From NCBI RefSeq assembly GCF_963678635.1, contig NC_087071.1, positions 16,803,613 to 16,867,612 on the forward strand: a stretch of 64,000 bases of DNA. The letters are read 5' to 3'. Each line of letters begins with the position of its first letter. The stretch's first letter is position 1. The notes beneath the pieces are model-generated. The model saw only the letters and a list, made by a program, of their open reading frames with translations. It had not been told where the DNA came from and did not search any database. The stretch is from Symsagittifera roscoffensis (Eukaryota > Xenacoelomorpha > Acoela > Convolutidae). The position numbers and the translations under genes are program-made. Shown piece after piece: positions 44,424 through 53,734 of the stretch.

Positions 44424-44527
44424 AATCTAACCTCGATCTCCTAGACTTTGGGCGATCGACGGGGACGTCGATGGATATTTTTGTCCGGGGAGTGGGGGTA
44501 GGACTCACCCACACCGAAAATCTGATA
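44418..44527 (+). repeat. Internal polypurine-like block, copy 3
   Basis: Same 110-bp block as in the macro modules, here between the inverted segment and the 622-codon ORF. Similarity ends at AATCTGATAATAAA. The block therefore precedes two unrelated cargo genes. Confidence 0.75.
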
Positions 44528-44550
44528 ATAAACCCAAGCTGGGAATTATC

Positions 44551-46419
44551 TTGGAAGAACGAGTGGTCGAACCCTCGGTTCCCGAGCTGAAGGGGCAAGT
44601 GAGTTTTGATTGTGGTTCTTGGGACGGTCCCTTGAAAACCAGTCTAGTAACCATGTGGGAGCTCATGAAGCCTTCTTGGTGTCCCCATCCTAACGCCGGT
44701 CTAATCTGGGACATGACGGCGGATATCACGTTAGACCTGGATGATGACGCGAGTCTACATGATCTGGCCATGATACACCATCTGCTGGCCATGAGGATGA
44801 CGAAGCGGAAGAGCAACCCATCCACGGAGCTATCCGAGGAAAGTCCATCGAGCAATTGGTTGAAGCAAGGCACCTGTTTGGCTCAACATAGTGGGGTGGA
44901 AGGACATATTTGCAACTTGGGACACTGCCTGATTACGCTGAGCGAGCAGCATCGACAACTGGCACGATTGTACAGAAGATTGAGCATGTCGGATAAGAGT
45001 GGCTTGGAGTTGGTCGCGGACTGTCATGGGGTGACGGATGTAAACTTGACAACAGCCTTGGGATTTTGTAGCATGACGAGTTCGATAGAATCGCTTGAGC
45101 GCCTGGAGCGTGCCCATAAGCTAGTGACGTCCCTCAGCGTGGAAGTATTCCCTGGAGCATTGCAGACAGAGCAGAAGATCGGAGGCTGGCGAGAAGCTCT
45201 GGAAAACGAAATGAATCTGAAGGATAGTGAAGCCTATCATCAACCTACTGGTTCAAAATATCTGGTGGGTTCAAGCTCCGCGCGATATTGCAATAGTAGG
45301 TATCCTACACACATGGTGGTGATGGATGCGAGGACGCAGCAGGTGTTGATTGACCAACTTTTCTCTGTGCCAAAGTGCGTGAGGTTGGCCAGAATGTCGG
45401 AGAGGTCATATGATTTGTTGGCGAAGATCTTTCGGGCAACCCCGAAGAGATCTGAAGGCGAGTTGCAAGACGTAGTGGGTGAAGAGTTCCTGAGATTGAA
45501 CGAAGGTAATGTGAGCGAGTTCCAAAAGCAGAAAGCGAGTGGAGCGTTACCCACTGAATTCCCCACCATAGAAGAGAAAGACGATTTACACAGAATTATG
45601 ATGGAGGTGGAACCGTTGCTGGGAGCCTCATGGTATCGGACCCGAAGGAACATAGTGAGAACCCATGGGGAGTATCCTTGCCACTGCTTGGCGCAGACGT
45701 TATGGTACACCAAACGAGGGAATCTGATGCTAGTATGGGACGTGGAAGAGTTGTACTCTACGGGGTCGCCCGATCAGAATCAACAGGTGTCAATCGTGGT
45801 GGTTAGTGCCATGCTGGCAGTGAGGTGGTTGGAGGCTAACGCGGACACAAGTGAACAGGAGACGGCCGTGCCGACTCCTGAGCAGCTGAGCAACGTGAAG
45901 ATGAGCCGCGAATTGGATCTTTTCAGAGCCACCTGCAAAGTTCTGAGAATACCCAAAGCCATTGAAAGAATATGGTCAAGGCAAATGTTGATGCCTTGGT
46001 TCCGTGCAGTGATGACGTCATGGATGTATGAACGCGCGAAGCGTCACATGTCGAGGAACATGGAAGCCTATCAATCTTTCCAGCTAGATATAGGACCGGG
46101 AGCCTATAAGAGAGCATTCCTGACGCACAGAAACGCACTCACCACGGCGGTGAAGCGAGTAGCTGGAGCGCCTTGTGTAACTGAGGATGAGAAGAAAGAG
46201 GTCTTAAGAGCTGACCTAGAACGTAATGTGAGCCTGTGTCTTCACAACAGCTTTTGCAGGAACTGGGAGCAAAAGGTGAATGTGGACCTGCTACTTTGTT
46301 ACAAACCGAGGCTGTTGGAACAGGAGAGTTGGGGCACGGCCCGCAACTCCACGGACATGTTGGAAAAAGTCCTAGAATACAGCGAAGCTGAAGATCAGGA
46401 TGGAGAAGCAATGGAATGA
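44551..46419 (+). CDS. 622-codon cargo ORF, function unknown
   Basis: ATG at 44551, uninterrupted to TGA at 46417-46419, the longest intact cargo frame. It is largely helical with many Leu, Arg and Glu and eighteen or so cysteines. A N-terminal segment (GSWDGPLKTSLVTMWELM) is followed by a region with HICNLGHCLITLSEQH and later EYPCHCLAQTLWY, LMLVWDVEELY and a charged tail. No signal peptide, membrane span, zinc-binding signature or polymerase motif could be named. Its intactness in an otherwise broken element is notable. It lies 24 bp after polypurine-like block copy 3. Confidence 0.6.
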   Translation: MEERVVEPSVPELKGQVSFDCGSWDGPLKTSLVTMWELMKPSWCPHPNAGLIWDMTADITLDLDDDASLHDLAMIHHLLAMRMTKRKSNPSTELSEESPSSNWLKQGTCLAQHSGVEGHICNLGHCLITLSEQHRQLARLYRRLSMSDKSGLELVADCHGVTDVNLTTALGFCSMTSSIESLERLERAHKLVTSLSVEVFPGALQTEQKIGGWREALENEMNLKDSEAYHQPTGSKYLVGSSSARYCNSRYPTHMVVMDARTQQVLIDQLFSVPKCVRLARMSERSYDLLAKIFRATPKRSEGELQDVVGEEFLRLNEGNVSEFQKQKASGALPTEFPTIEEKDDLHRIMMEVEPLLGASWYRTRRNIVRTHGEYPCHCLAQTLWYTKRGNLMLVWDVEELYSTGSPDQNQQVSIVVVSAMLAVRWLEANADTSEQETAVPTPEQLSNVKMSRELDLFRATCKVLRIPKAIERIWSRQMLMPWFRAVMTSWMYERAKRHMSRNMEAYQSFQLDIGPGAYKRAFLTHRNALTTAVKRVAGAPCVTEDEKKEVLRADLERNVSLCLHNSFCRNWEQKVNVDLLLCYKPRLLEQESWGTARNSTDMLEKVLEYSEAEDQDGEAME

Positions 46420-47191
46420 AGATGATGGAACGAAGAGGACAAGTGAAGACGTGAACAAGAAAGGAAGAGAAGGAGAAAAAACTTGATTGTCTTTGTGTGT
46501 TAAAACTTGAACTAATCAACCAAGTGTTGATTAGTCAACTTGTTAAACTTTTTGTTTTGATCTAGTTTGGTCAAACCAGACTTTGAAAATTGTTGCAATT
46601 GCTAAAATTGTTGAAAGTAAATTTTAGTTATGCTACTTATGTATATATATAGAACATAGGTGAATATATTTACTTATTTAAACACGACTGAAGTTTTTAA
46701 CCTGTGTAAGACTTGTGTTCACTGTGTGGCGACATGGTAAGTTTGGGTAAACTCGATAACTTTCTCGTAATCTCAATAACTTTCCTAGCCACAGAGTTTC
46801 TTAGATTTAATATTGAATAGGACCGCATAAATAACTGATTATACTTGGTGAGTGACGTTAAGTTAATTTTAACGGGTGCGTGGCCGTGCCATGTCCCAAC
46901 TTTTTAATCAAGAAGAGCGAAAAGAAGTTTTATGGCAAGATGACGTAAGTAGTCAGAAAAGAAATTTTATCTAGGACACTCCTCATGGTGCATATTTTGT
47001 GAACATGTTGAAAGGCAGTGAGATGTAGTACGATGCCATTTGTGAACACGTAGTGAGTTGAGGTGGAGTAGATAAATTTCTTTTTCTTATGCGATTTGTA
47101 AGATTGATTACAGAGAACTGGAACACTACTTGGCGATAACCCGGTGTTATGCGATCAATAGGGATATTGATGGGGACTTGTCCGGGGAGTA
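46420..47191 (+). other. 3' non-coding region and polypurine tract of the giant element
   Basis: AT-rich, without ORFs. The last 45 bases contain GCGATCAATAGGGATATTG, GGGGAC and TTGTCCGGGGAGTA directly before TGTGCC of the 3' LTR. This is the plausible plus-strand primer and the source of the internal blocks. Confidence 0.6.
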
Positions 47192-48077
47192 TGTGCCATT
47201 CTGCCAGATTGGCACAGCGCGACCTTCCGCCGGGACAAAAAAAAAACGAATAAAGGCCTTAGTAACGAAAAATTACTGCGAAGGAGGGTCTAGATATTCC
47301 GAGAATTTGAATTTTATAATTTCGAATGACGGGCCAATATTTCTGAGAAATACAAAAAGACGGCCATTTTGACTGGAAAGGACGAAAAAACAGAACAACG
47401 ACAGATATAGTGAAAAACGGTCGTAACGGAACACGAGAAAAACGGAGCCTCTTATCGTGGCAATAACACACGATAAGAACCTTAGCAGTGGAAATTAGTG
47501 GAGAAGGAAGCTTCAGTGGGGAAGGAATTATCCACGGAACCCTCCCGTGCCACAAATTGGAAGAGATAACAGCGTTATCTCGAGAAGATTACGGGAGCGA
47601 AGGTTTGGTCCCCCAGAGACTGTTGTATGTGAAGGGACTATATAAAACTGACTTTGTAGCTACCTGGATGTCGTAGAACTTTGAATTAACACCGGTATAA
47701 CTTGATATTTTAGAATATGAGTAGCTAGAAAGAGGAAAGGGTCAATCCATCTCCAATGGATTTAATATAGAACTGTCCCACCAAAACATAATAAAATAGG
47801 GTATTCGAGCCGTGTTTTTAATAGCCATCACGTAGTCTGAGGATCCGAGACTCAGCTATGTGGCTGTGTTCGCATGTAAACGAAAACTGATCAAAAGTCG
47901 TTTGACTGATGGCCTAAAAATAGTAATTTTTTACTTAGCCCTAGACAGACCAGAAAATCAACTGGCAAGGTCGAGACGGTGAAAAACGAGTAGGATTAAG
48001 GTAACTGACGCCTGCCAGTCGTTAATAGGTACTTTTTCTACGCTGCGTCGCTGTGTAGTATTTGGGCGAATGTTACA
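47192..48077 (+). repeat. 3' LTR of the giant element
   Basis: TGTGCCATTCTGCC to GCGAATGTTACA. Full-length match to the 5' LTR, including the hairpin at 47744-47762. Differences are scattered single substitutions and 1-2 bp indels. Confidence 0.92.
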
Positions 48078-48535
48078 CTTTTTTGTTTTTTTTTTCAGGA
48101 AAAATTTTTGAAATATTGGTGCACCTAGGTATAATGCATTTTTTGAGTTCAATTGAAATTCATCTGCTCAAAGTGACGGAATTAACACTCTCCAAATACG
48201 AACGTGGAAATGGCGCGAAAAGACGTGAACTATTTCTAGTTACGAATTGTTTGTAAAGTTTTAATACCAGCTCGTTCTTAATTCTTAAAACTGATGTTTT
48301 TCTAGTATCCGTAATACATTTTAATCAACCAATTTCTGAATTGTAACCGAACTTGTTTTGTTTTGTTTAGTTTATTGATTGTTTTCTGATGTTGTGTTTT
48401 TGTTTGATGTAACCAATGAATTTTGACCAACTTTATTATTTACCCTTTGCTATACTGATGCCTCGGCTTTTATTGTATACTAATTCAGGCGTTCTTTCTT
48501 CTTCTTCTACGAAAGGAATTTATTTTTAAGATTTC
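48078..48535. other. Gap between the two LTR elements
   Basis: 458 bp of AT-rich DNA. It shares CTCTCCAAATACGAACGTGG with the MITE-like copy at 11172, so it probably holds a fragment of that family. No gene. Confidence 0.5.
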
Positions 48536-49431
48536 TGTGCCAGTTGGTCATATCTGGAAGTTTGACCTTGAGAGACACGAAAATACGTAATTTTGGAGTG
48601 AAGTTTTAATTTTCAAAATTTCGAATGGAGCCTGTCATGCTCAGTTTTCTCGTACCAACTGAAAACACAAAGTGAAAAACGAGAACGACCGAATTTACAA
48701 TTGTGGGAAAATACTCAAGAAAACAGCAAGAAATTGCTATTCGCAATTTCCCGATACAAAATAATACACGAGTAGAGCTGTCTTATCCCGAAATAGGAGG
48801 AGAGATAATAAAAAGAAGAGAGAACAACTATTTGAAACGAACTAGAGTGAGCCTTCAATGGAAAGGTGGACAGCTTGAGTGTCCCAATGGTTCATACAAA
48901 AACTCCAATTCTAGAGCCAGAACTTACTTCTGTTATCAAAACTGATTAGTATCAAACTTATCTAGTTATATTATCTAATTCTCGAGTTGCTTACCAATTT
49001 AATTACTCCTTGTACTCGAGTGCATCAACATGTGAGTCCCTAATTTAATTTTCTCGAGTGTGTTTTATGATTGTTATGTTGAGATAAGGCGAGTTTTAGG
49101 TTGATCCATCTGAAATGGATCAAAGTTCCACTGTCCAATAAAAAGTAACTTAACGGATTGTTCCGACCCTGTTTTTAACGGCGTTCATGTATTTTGGGTA
49201 TTTCGAGACCTAAGTATGGGGACGTTCTTATTTTCTAGAGTGGGGGGATATTTTGGTAGTAGCCTTTAAGCTGTAACGGGTTCTAGTCTCATGTCGCAAG
49301 CGAACCGAATTGGCTCCGACCGTTCTTGAGGTAGAAAAACACAAGAGATAGTGTCCCTGACTCTTGAGCCAATGGTTATAGGGCCTATTTTTCTGAAGCC
49401 TCATATGTGACTGAAGTAGGCGACTGTTACA
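48536..49431 (+). repeat. 5' LTR of the sibling element
   Basis: 896 bp, TGTGCCAGTTGG to GGCGACTGTTACA. It has the same terminal nucleotides and length class as the giant element's LTR and several shared words (TTTTCAAAATTTCGAATG). AATAAA at 49137-49142 is preceded by the stem-loop GATCCAT-CTGAA-ATGGATC (49103-49121). The second LTR is outside the window, so the ends are inferred from the related element. Confidence 0.75.
49103..49121 (+). promoter_or_regulatory. LTR stem-loop, covarying counterpart
   Basis: A 7-bp stem with a 5-nt loop in the same position relative to AATAAA as 25276-25294. The terminal pair is G-C here and A-T there. Confidence 0.55.
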
Positions 49432-49442
49432 TAGTGTTTTTA

Positions 49443-49457
49443 TGGCGCTCCTGGGTG
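49443..49457 (+). promoter_or_regulatory. Candidate primer binding site of the sibling element
   Basis: TGGCGCTCCTGGGTG, 11 bases after the LTR, shared with the giant element except for one base. Confidence 0.45.
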
Positions 49458-50957
49458 TTTTTACGACATCATGACTACGGAGTCGAACCCACTTGACACA
49501 GCTCCGGGCTGCATGCCCATTCTAGAGTACCGGTGGTACGGTTCAGCGAGAACGTGTAAACCTTCCGGTTGTACCGTGATAGCTTTTTAAGAAAACTTGA
49601 GAAAACTTCCTGGTACGCTCTCCGAACGAGGCCTAGCTAACCGAGTAAGGGGGGTAACTAGGGAAACAAAAACAAGAAAAAAGTATAGAAAAAGGAACAA
49701 AAACCATAAAACGAAAAGACAGTGGCTTTGATACCGGATCATTTGGATCAAACCTTTATTAAATTAAATAGTATACCCATACTGTTTTATAAGACCGATC
49801 GTTTCGATCAATCTAGCAATTTAAACCAGTGACTTCAATAAGGTGCCCGAGTGGGGGGCTTTGTTAGGGGTTTTCAGATAGATTGCAACCCAGCCGGACC
49901 ACTAGGAGACTTGACTGGAAGAGGTGACCAGTCGAGTGGGAAAGTGGTTCACAAGGATCGAACCGGACCACTAGGAGACTTGACTGGAAAAGGTGACCAG
50001 CCGAGTGGGAAAGTGGTTCACAAGGATCGAAACGGACCACTAGGAGACTTGACTGGAAGAGGCGACCAGCCAAGTGGGAAAGTGGTGCTGCTGTCAAGTG
50101 CAGAACAGAGACAACCAGCACAGGATCAATACAAGAGGACGCACAGGGGTGTTCTCAAGTTGGGCAACGGGTATCGTTAGAATCCACATTACATTATAGG
50201 AGATAAGTGTAAAATTGGATAAGCGGAGTCCCATTGTTTTGAGGAAGTTTTTGCACAAGCAGGCCTGGAAACAGGTCTACGGTTTTCTCTCGAGAGGTTT
50301 AGCACCCGGCGCTTAAGGGATTTTTCGGCTTAAGAGGGGGGCTAAAGAGGGGGAGGTTAGAAGGGGGGCTGGTGAAGTTAGAGGTTAGCGGTTATAAATT
50401 GTAAAAAGGGGGGACACATTAGAGTAACTAATTGTTCGGCATCATCGACTTAGTTACATTAGATATTTACACGCGTTGGTTATAGGAAGCGGATATCCAA
50501 AATTAGAATCAGGTTAAGATAGGTACCCTGGTCGGATCGGTAGGGGGGAACGGACATAGACAGTTTTTGTGATACCCCATAAGATCGCTAGCAGGGGGGA
50601 GGAAAACGCGTGGCAATCGGGTACCAGACATTTTTTCGGACAAAGATTGACATCAGTCAACCTTGAATTTCAGGAGAATTCACCCATCTGTTTTTGAAAT
50701 TTTTTCCAGTTTAAAATTTTACGTTTTGGTGAAAATTTGTTGTTGGTATTTTACCGAACAGGTGATCACAAGATACCTGCGGGGAATTTAGAGTTTCAAA
50801 TAGCCTGAAAAGACTGGATTAGTATTTGGGTTTCGACCATTAAGATAGGGATTTTGGGAAAATTTTTACTAGAGCTCAAGTGGTGGTAAAAGGTACAGTG
50901 GTTCAATAGTCCCTACAACGAAGAAGAAGAGACCCGATATCCAGACACTCAGTGACG
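49458..50957 (+). other. Leader of the sibling element
   Basis: Mostly non-coding with GGGGGG-type runs (50330-50410 region). It includes the 69-bp repeats described separately. No other feature could be supported. Confidence 0.45.
49851..50180 (+). CDS. Short leader ORF with three 23-residue repeats
   Basis: 109 codons. A 69-bp unit (starts at 49895, 49964 and 50033, CGGACCACTAGGAGACTTG) is repeated about three times without breaking the frame and encodes GPLGDLTGRGDQPSGKVVHK with small changes. A repeat length divisible by three may be chance. Product unknown, and translation is uncertain. Confidence 0.3.
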   Translation: MGGFVRGFQIDCNPAGPLGDLTGRGDQSSGKVVHKDRTGPLGDLTGKGDQPSGKVVHKDRNGPLGDLTGRGDQPSGKVVLLSSAEQRQPAQDQYKRTHRGVLKLGNGYR

Positions 50958-51490
50958 AGTCTTGGGACAGTACCGAAGAAGTCTTGGGACATTGCAGTCT
51001 GGGGACAGTCTTGGGGCAACACAGTCTTGGGACAGTCTTGGGACAGTGCAGCCTTGGGACAGTCTTGGACCAGAGCAGTCTTGGTACGAAACAGTCTTGG
51101 AACATTGGTCTTGGGACATTGGTCTTAGGACAGTGGTCTTGGGACAGTGGTCTTGGGACATTGGTATTGGGCCATTGGTCTTGGGACATTAGTCTTGGGG
51201 CACTAATCTTGGGACGTTGGTCTTGGGCCATTGGTCTTAGGACAGTGGTCTTGGGACATTGGTCTTGGGCCATTGGTCTTGGGACATTAGTCTTGGGACA
51301 CTAGTCTTGGGCCATTGGTCTTGGGACATTAGTCTTGGGACACTAGTCTTGGGACGTTGGTCTTGGGACATTAGTCTTGGGACACTAGTCTTGGGACGTT
51401 GGTCTTGGGACATTAGTCTTGGGACACTGGTCTTGGGACATTGGTCTTGGGACAGTGGTCTTGGGACATTGGTCTTGAGACACTAGTCTG
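50958..51490. repeat. 14-bp minisatellite in the sibling leader
   Basis: Units of the form GGTCTTGGGACATT or AGTCTTGGGACACT, irregular up to about 51110 and then regular. The repeat happens to be stop-free in several frames on both strands, which creates false proteins. It ends 295 bp before the gag start. Confidence 0.9.
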
Positions 51491-51784
51491 GGGATACTAA
51501 CAAGAAGTACTAGGACAACACTGAATAGTCTTGAGACGGTAGAGAGAAAGTCTTGGAACAGCATTAGGAAGGGGGTACTAAAAAAGTACTAAGTCAGTGT
51601 GAAGTAACCAATTGTAAAATCATATTCCCTATCCTATCCTAACATATAAAATATTCAAGAGCTTAAGAAAAGTTGTTTTTAGCAAATTGTCAATTTCTTT
51701 TTATAAAATTTCGTCAAAAGAGGTTTTAACCTTAGAGTAGAATTTTGTAGATAGTAATACTGTAAATAGTAACAATTGTAAATA

Positions 51785-53734
51785 ATGAGGCGGAGCAGGG
51801 TAACGGTAGCTGAAAAAAGATCTACCGAAGCGAAGACAAAGTATAACTCGTCGCTACGTGAAACAACATCAATGGGTCCGAAGGTAACAAAGAAGAACTT
51901 TTCAGTTAGTATGGTCAGCACGAGGAGTACCACGGAGAACAGAGCAAAAGAGGGCACGGAAGGGAAACGAGTAGAACCCACCATCGAGATTGATCTAGAG
52001 ACACCTGATCAAAGTGTGGATGAAGCAGGAAAGAAGGCGACAGAGTCAACTCCAATGCCCAATGCAGAAGAACCTAACCCGAAACCCATAGAGTACTCAC
52101 CGATAGACAACGTGGAAGACACAACAGGCAACACGCCAGAAACAGTGACGGATGAGTCTCAAAAGAGAACGTCTTTTACTGAAAGATTAGCGATGATGGT
52201 CGGAATGAGATCGAAGGACGCAGCGGTGGAGGAGACGAAAGTCGAGAAAAGCAAAACATTCGGAACAGTATCCACGAGAACGACAGAGACCGATCAGAAC
52301 GAGGGTCAGAGAAAACCGGGACCAGCGACCGACTACAGGACAACAACGGACCATGGAACGACAACTCTTGAGTTAAGCGACTTGATGGCGAAGCTAGATC
52401 AGATAGATGAGAAACTGAAGCACAGTGAAGAGGATAGAAATGTGATAAGGAAGGAAATGAGAAACAACAAACATGAGTACTTGGACAACTATTTCCATCT
52501 AGCGAGAGCAACGGAGGAAAAGCTTCAGAAGATGTCTGACAAAGTAGAAACCACTGATGAAGAGCGAGAGAAGAACATCAGAAAAGACATGCGAGAAATG
52601 AAGCAGCGATATGACGCAGTGAATTGCCAGTTAGGGAGTTTGGAAACGAGAATGGATACGATGAGTAGGGAACAGGCTGAGAGCTCAAGTGCAATACAGA
52701 CAAAGCTAGACGCTATTTTGAGGAATTCAACACAACAAGACAGGCCAGCTGCAGAGAGGACACAAGGTAATAGAGTGGACTTCGTGGAGCCTCAAAGGAA
52801 CAAACGACAGTCAACACCGCTACCAGCGACCCGGGAGGCCGCGATTACGGCACCGGTGGGGGCCAGGGCCATTATAAAAAATGGAACAGCGAACACAACC
52901 AGTGGTCCAGGGGACTCCACGACTCACAACAACGTGGGACCGGATGCCATGACATGGGCAAGCACCTGGGAAATGATGAACAGGACGCTAGAAGCCTTCG
53001 CCACAAGGAATACCGACTCGAGTGACAGAGGAAGCAATAAATCCAGGAAAACCTTCAAGAAACCGAAGGAGTTCAGAGATGATTCAGATGGATGCATTGA
53101 CACTTGGGTAGAAGTCATGAGGTTGCACTTAGAACAAGACAACTTGAACGATGAGAGGCAAGCATGCACAGCGATACTGAGCAATCTGGAAGGAACGGCA
53201 TTGAAATGCGTGGTTGCGAAGAAAGAAGAGGAATGCGACACAGCGGACAAAATCTTTGAAATATTGTTAAATAGATTCGGCTCAGGCATGAAGGGTCATC
53301 AAGCGATGATGCGATTTGAAAAGAGGAGACAAAGGGACGATGAATCGATAGACAGGTTCCTAGATGATCTTGAGAGCTTGAGAAGAAGGAGTGACCCGGA
53401 AGAATCTACCAATCGAAGGAACTTCAGCATCGCCTCAAAGTTCATTGATGGGGTAAAGAGTGATGACTTGAGAACGATGTTAGCAACGTACTACACAATG
53501 TCGAAAGACAGTGCACCAACTCCAGAAGAGATGAGGCAGAAGTCAAGAGAGTACATGCTGATGAAACCCAAGAAATACTCGTATTCAGACAACAGGAACA
53601 CACAAGGGGGGAGTCAGCCAGAGGGTGGTCATGGTACAAGCCCAGAGATGACATGGACAAACGCAGGTCATGTGCTAACTGCGGGTCAGCTGATCATCAT
53701 GTGGCGGTTTGCACGACATAAAAACAGGGCATGA
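51785..53734 (+). CDS. gag: Gag polyprotein, copy 1
   Basis: ATG at 51785, 649 codons. N-terminal Thr/Glu/Lys-rich segment, coiled coil (about residues 195-300), then the capsid-like region with GCIDTWVEVMRLHLEQ, ILLNRFGSGMKGHQAM and DDESIDRFLDDLESLRRR. After about 53610 (a run of six G) the frame no longer matches the expected knuckle region. CANCGSADHHVAVC is encoded in the frame that continues into 53731. The shift is present in both copies and so is older than the duplication, or it could be a programmed frameshift between Gag and what follows. Confidence 0.82.
   Translation: MRRSRVTVAEKRSTEAKTKYNSSLRETTSMGPKVTKKNFSVSMVSTRSTTENRAKEGTEGKRVEPTIEIDLETPDQSVDEAGKKATESTPMPNAEEPNPKPIEYSPIDNVEDTTGNTPETVTDESQKRTSFTERLAMMVGMRSKDAAVEETKVEKSKTFGTVSTRTTETDQNEGQRKPGPATDYRTTTDHGTTTLELSDLMAKLDQIDEKLKHSEEDRNVIRKEMRNNKHEYLDNYFHLARATEEKLQKMSDKVETTDEEREKNIRKDMREMKQRYDAVNCQLGSLETRMDTMSREQAESSSAIQTKLDAILRNSTQQDRPAAERTQGNRVDFVEPQRNKRQSTPLPATREAAITAPVGARAIIKNGTANTTSGPGDSTTHNNVGPDAMTWASTWEMMNRTLEAFATRNTDSSDRGSNKSRKTFKKPKEFRDDSDGCIDTWVEVMRLHLEQDNLNDERQACTAILSNLEGTALKCVVAKKEEECDTADKIFEILLNRFGSGMKGHQAMMRFEKRRQRDDESIDRFLDDLESLRRRSDPEESTNRRNFSIASKFIDGVKSDDLRTMLATYYTMSKDSAPTPEEMRQKSREYMLMKPKKYSYSDNRNTQGGSQPEGGHGTSPEMTWTNAGHVLTAGQLIIMWRFARHKNRA

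Larger units (their letters stand above)
24726..48077 (+). mobile_element. Giant (23.35 kb) Ty3/gypsy-like LTR element lacking RT, with cargo genes
   Basis: Bounded by direct LTRs 24726-25609 and 47192-48077. Order: LTR, primer-binding-site candidate, 2.2-kb leader, gag, protease, linker, integrase, then about 12 kb of additional coding sequence, polypurine region, LTR. Compared with the sibling element at 48536-64000, RT and RNase H are absent and protease joins the post-RNase-H linker in frame near 31455. The flanking pentamers (GTCTT and CTTTT) do not form a clean target-site duplication. Scattered stops and frameshifts plus LTR divergence show that the insertion has aged. Nested or composite origin of the cargo is possible, but it lies wholly between the LTRs and shares a repeated block with the element's own 3' end. 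Confidence 0.85.

Noticed and set aside
34313-47191. Cargo as ordinary host genes into which LTRs inserted on both sides
   Set aside because: The LTRs are a matching pair, the first cargo frame overlaps integrase, and the 110-bp block ties the cargo to the element's own 3' end. Not excluded without further copies.
50869-51486. Repetitive ORFs on both strands (for example Pro/Lys/Asp/Gln repeats on minus, Trp/Gly/Leu repeats on plus)
   Set aside because: Products of the stop-free 14-bp minisatellite. They appear in several frames at once.
52924-53289. Minus-strand 121-codon ORF, also at 59312-59677
   Set aside because: Exact antisense shadow of the conserved gag capsid region. Identical in both copies only because the copies are duplicated.
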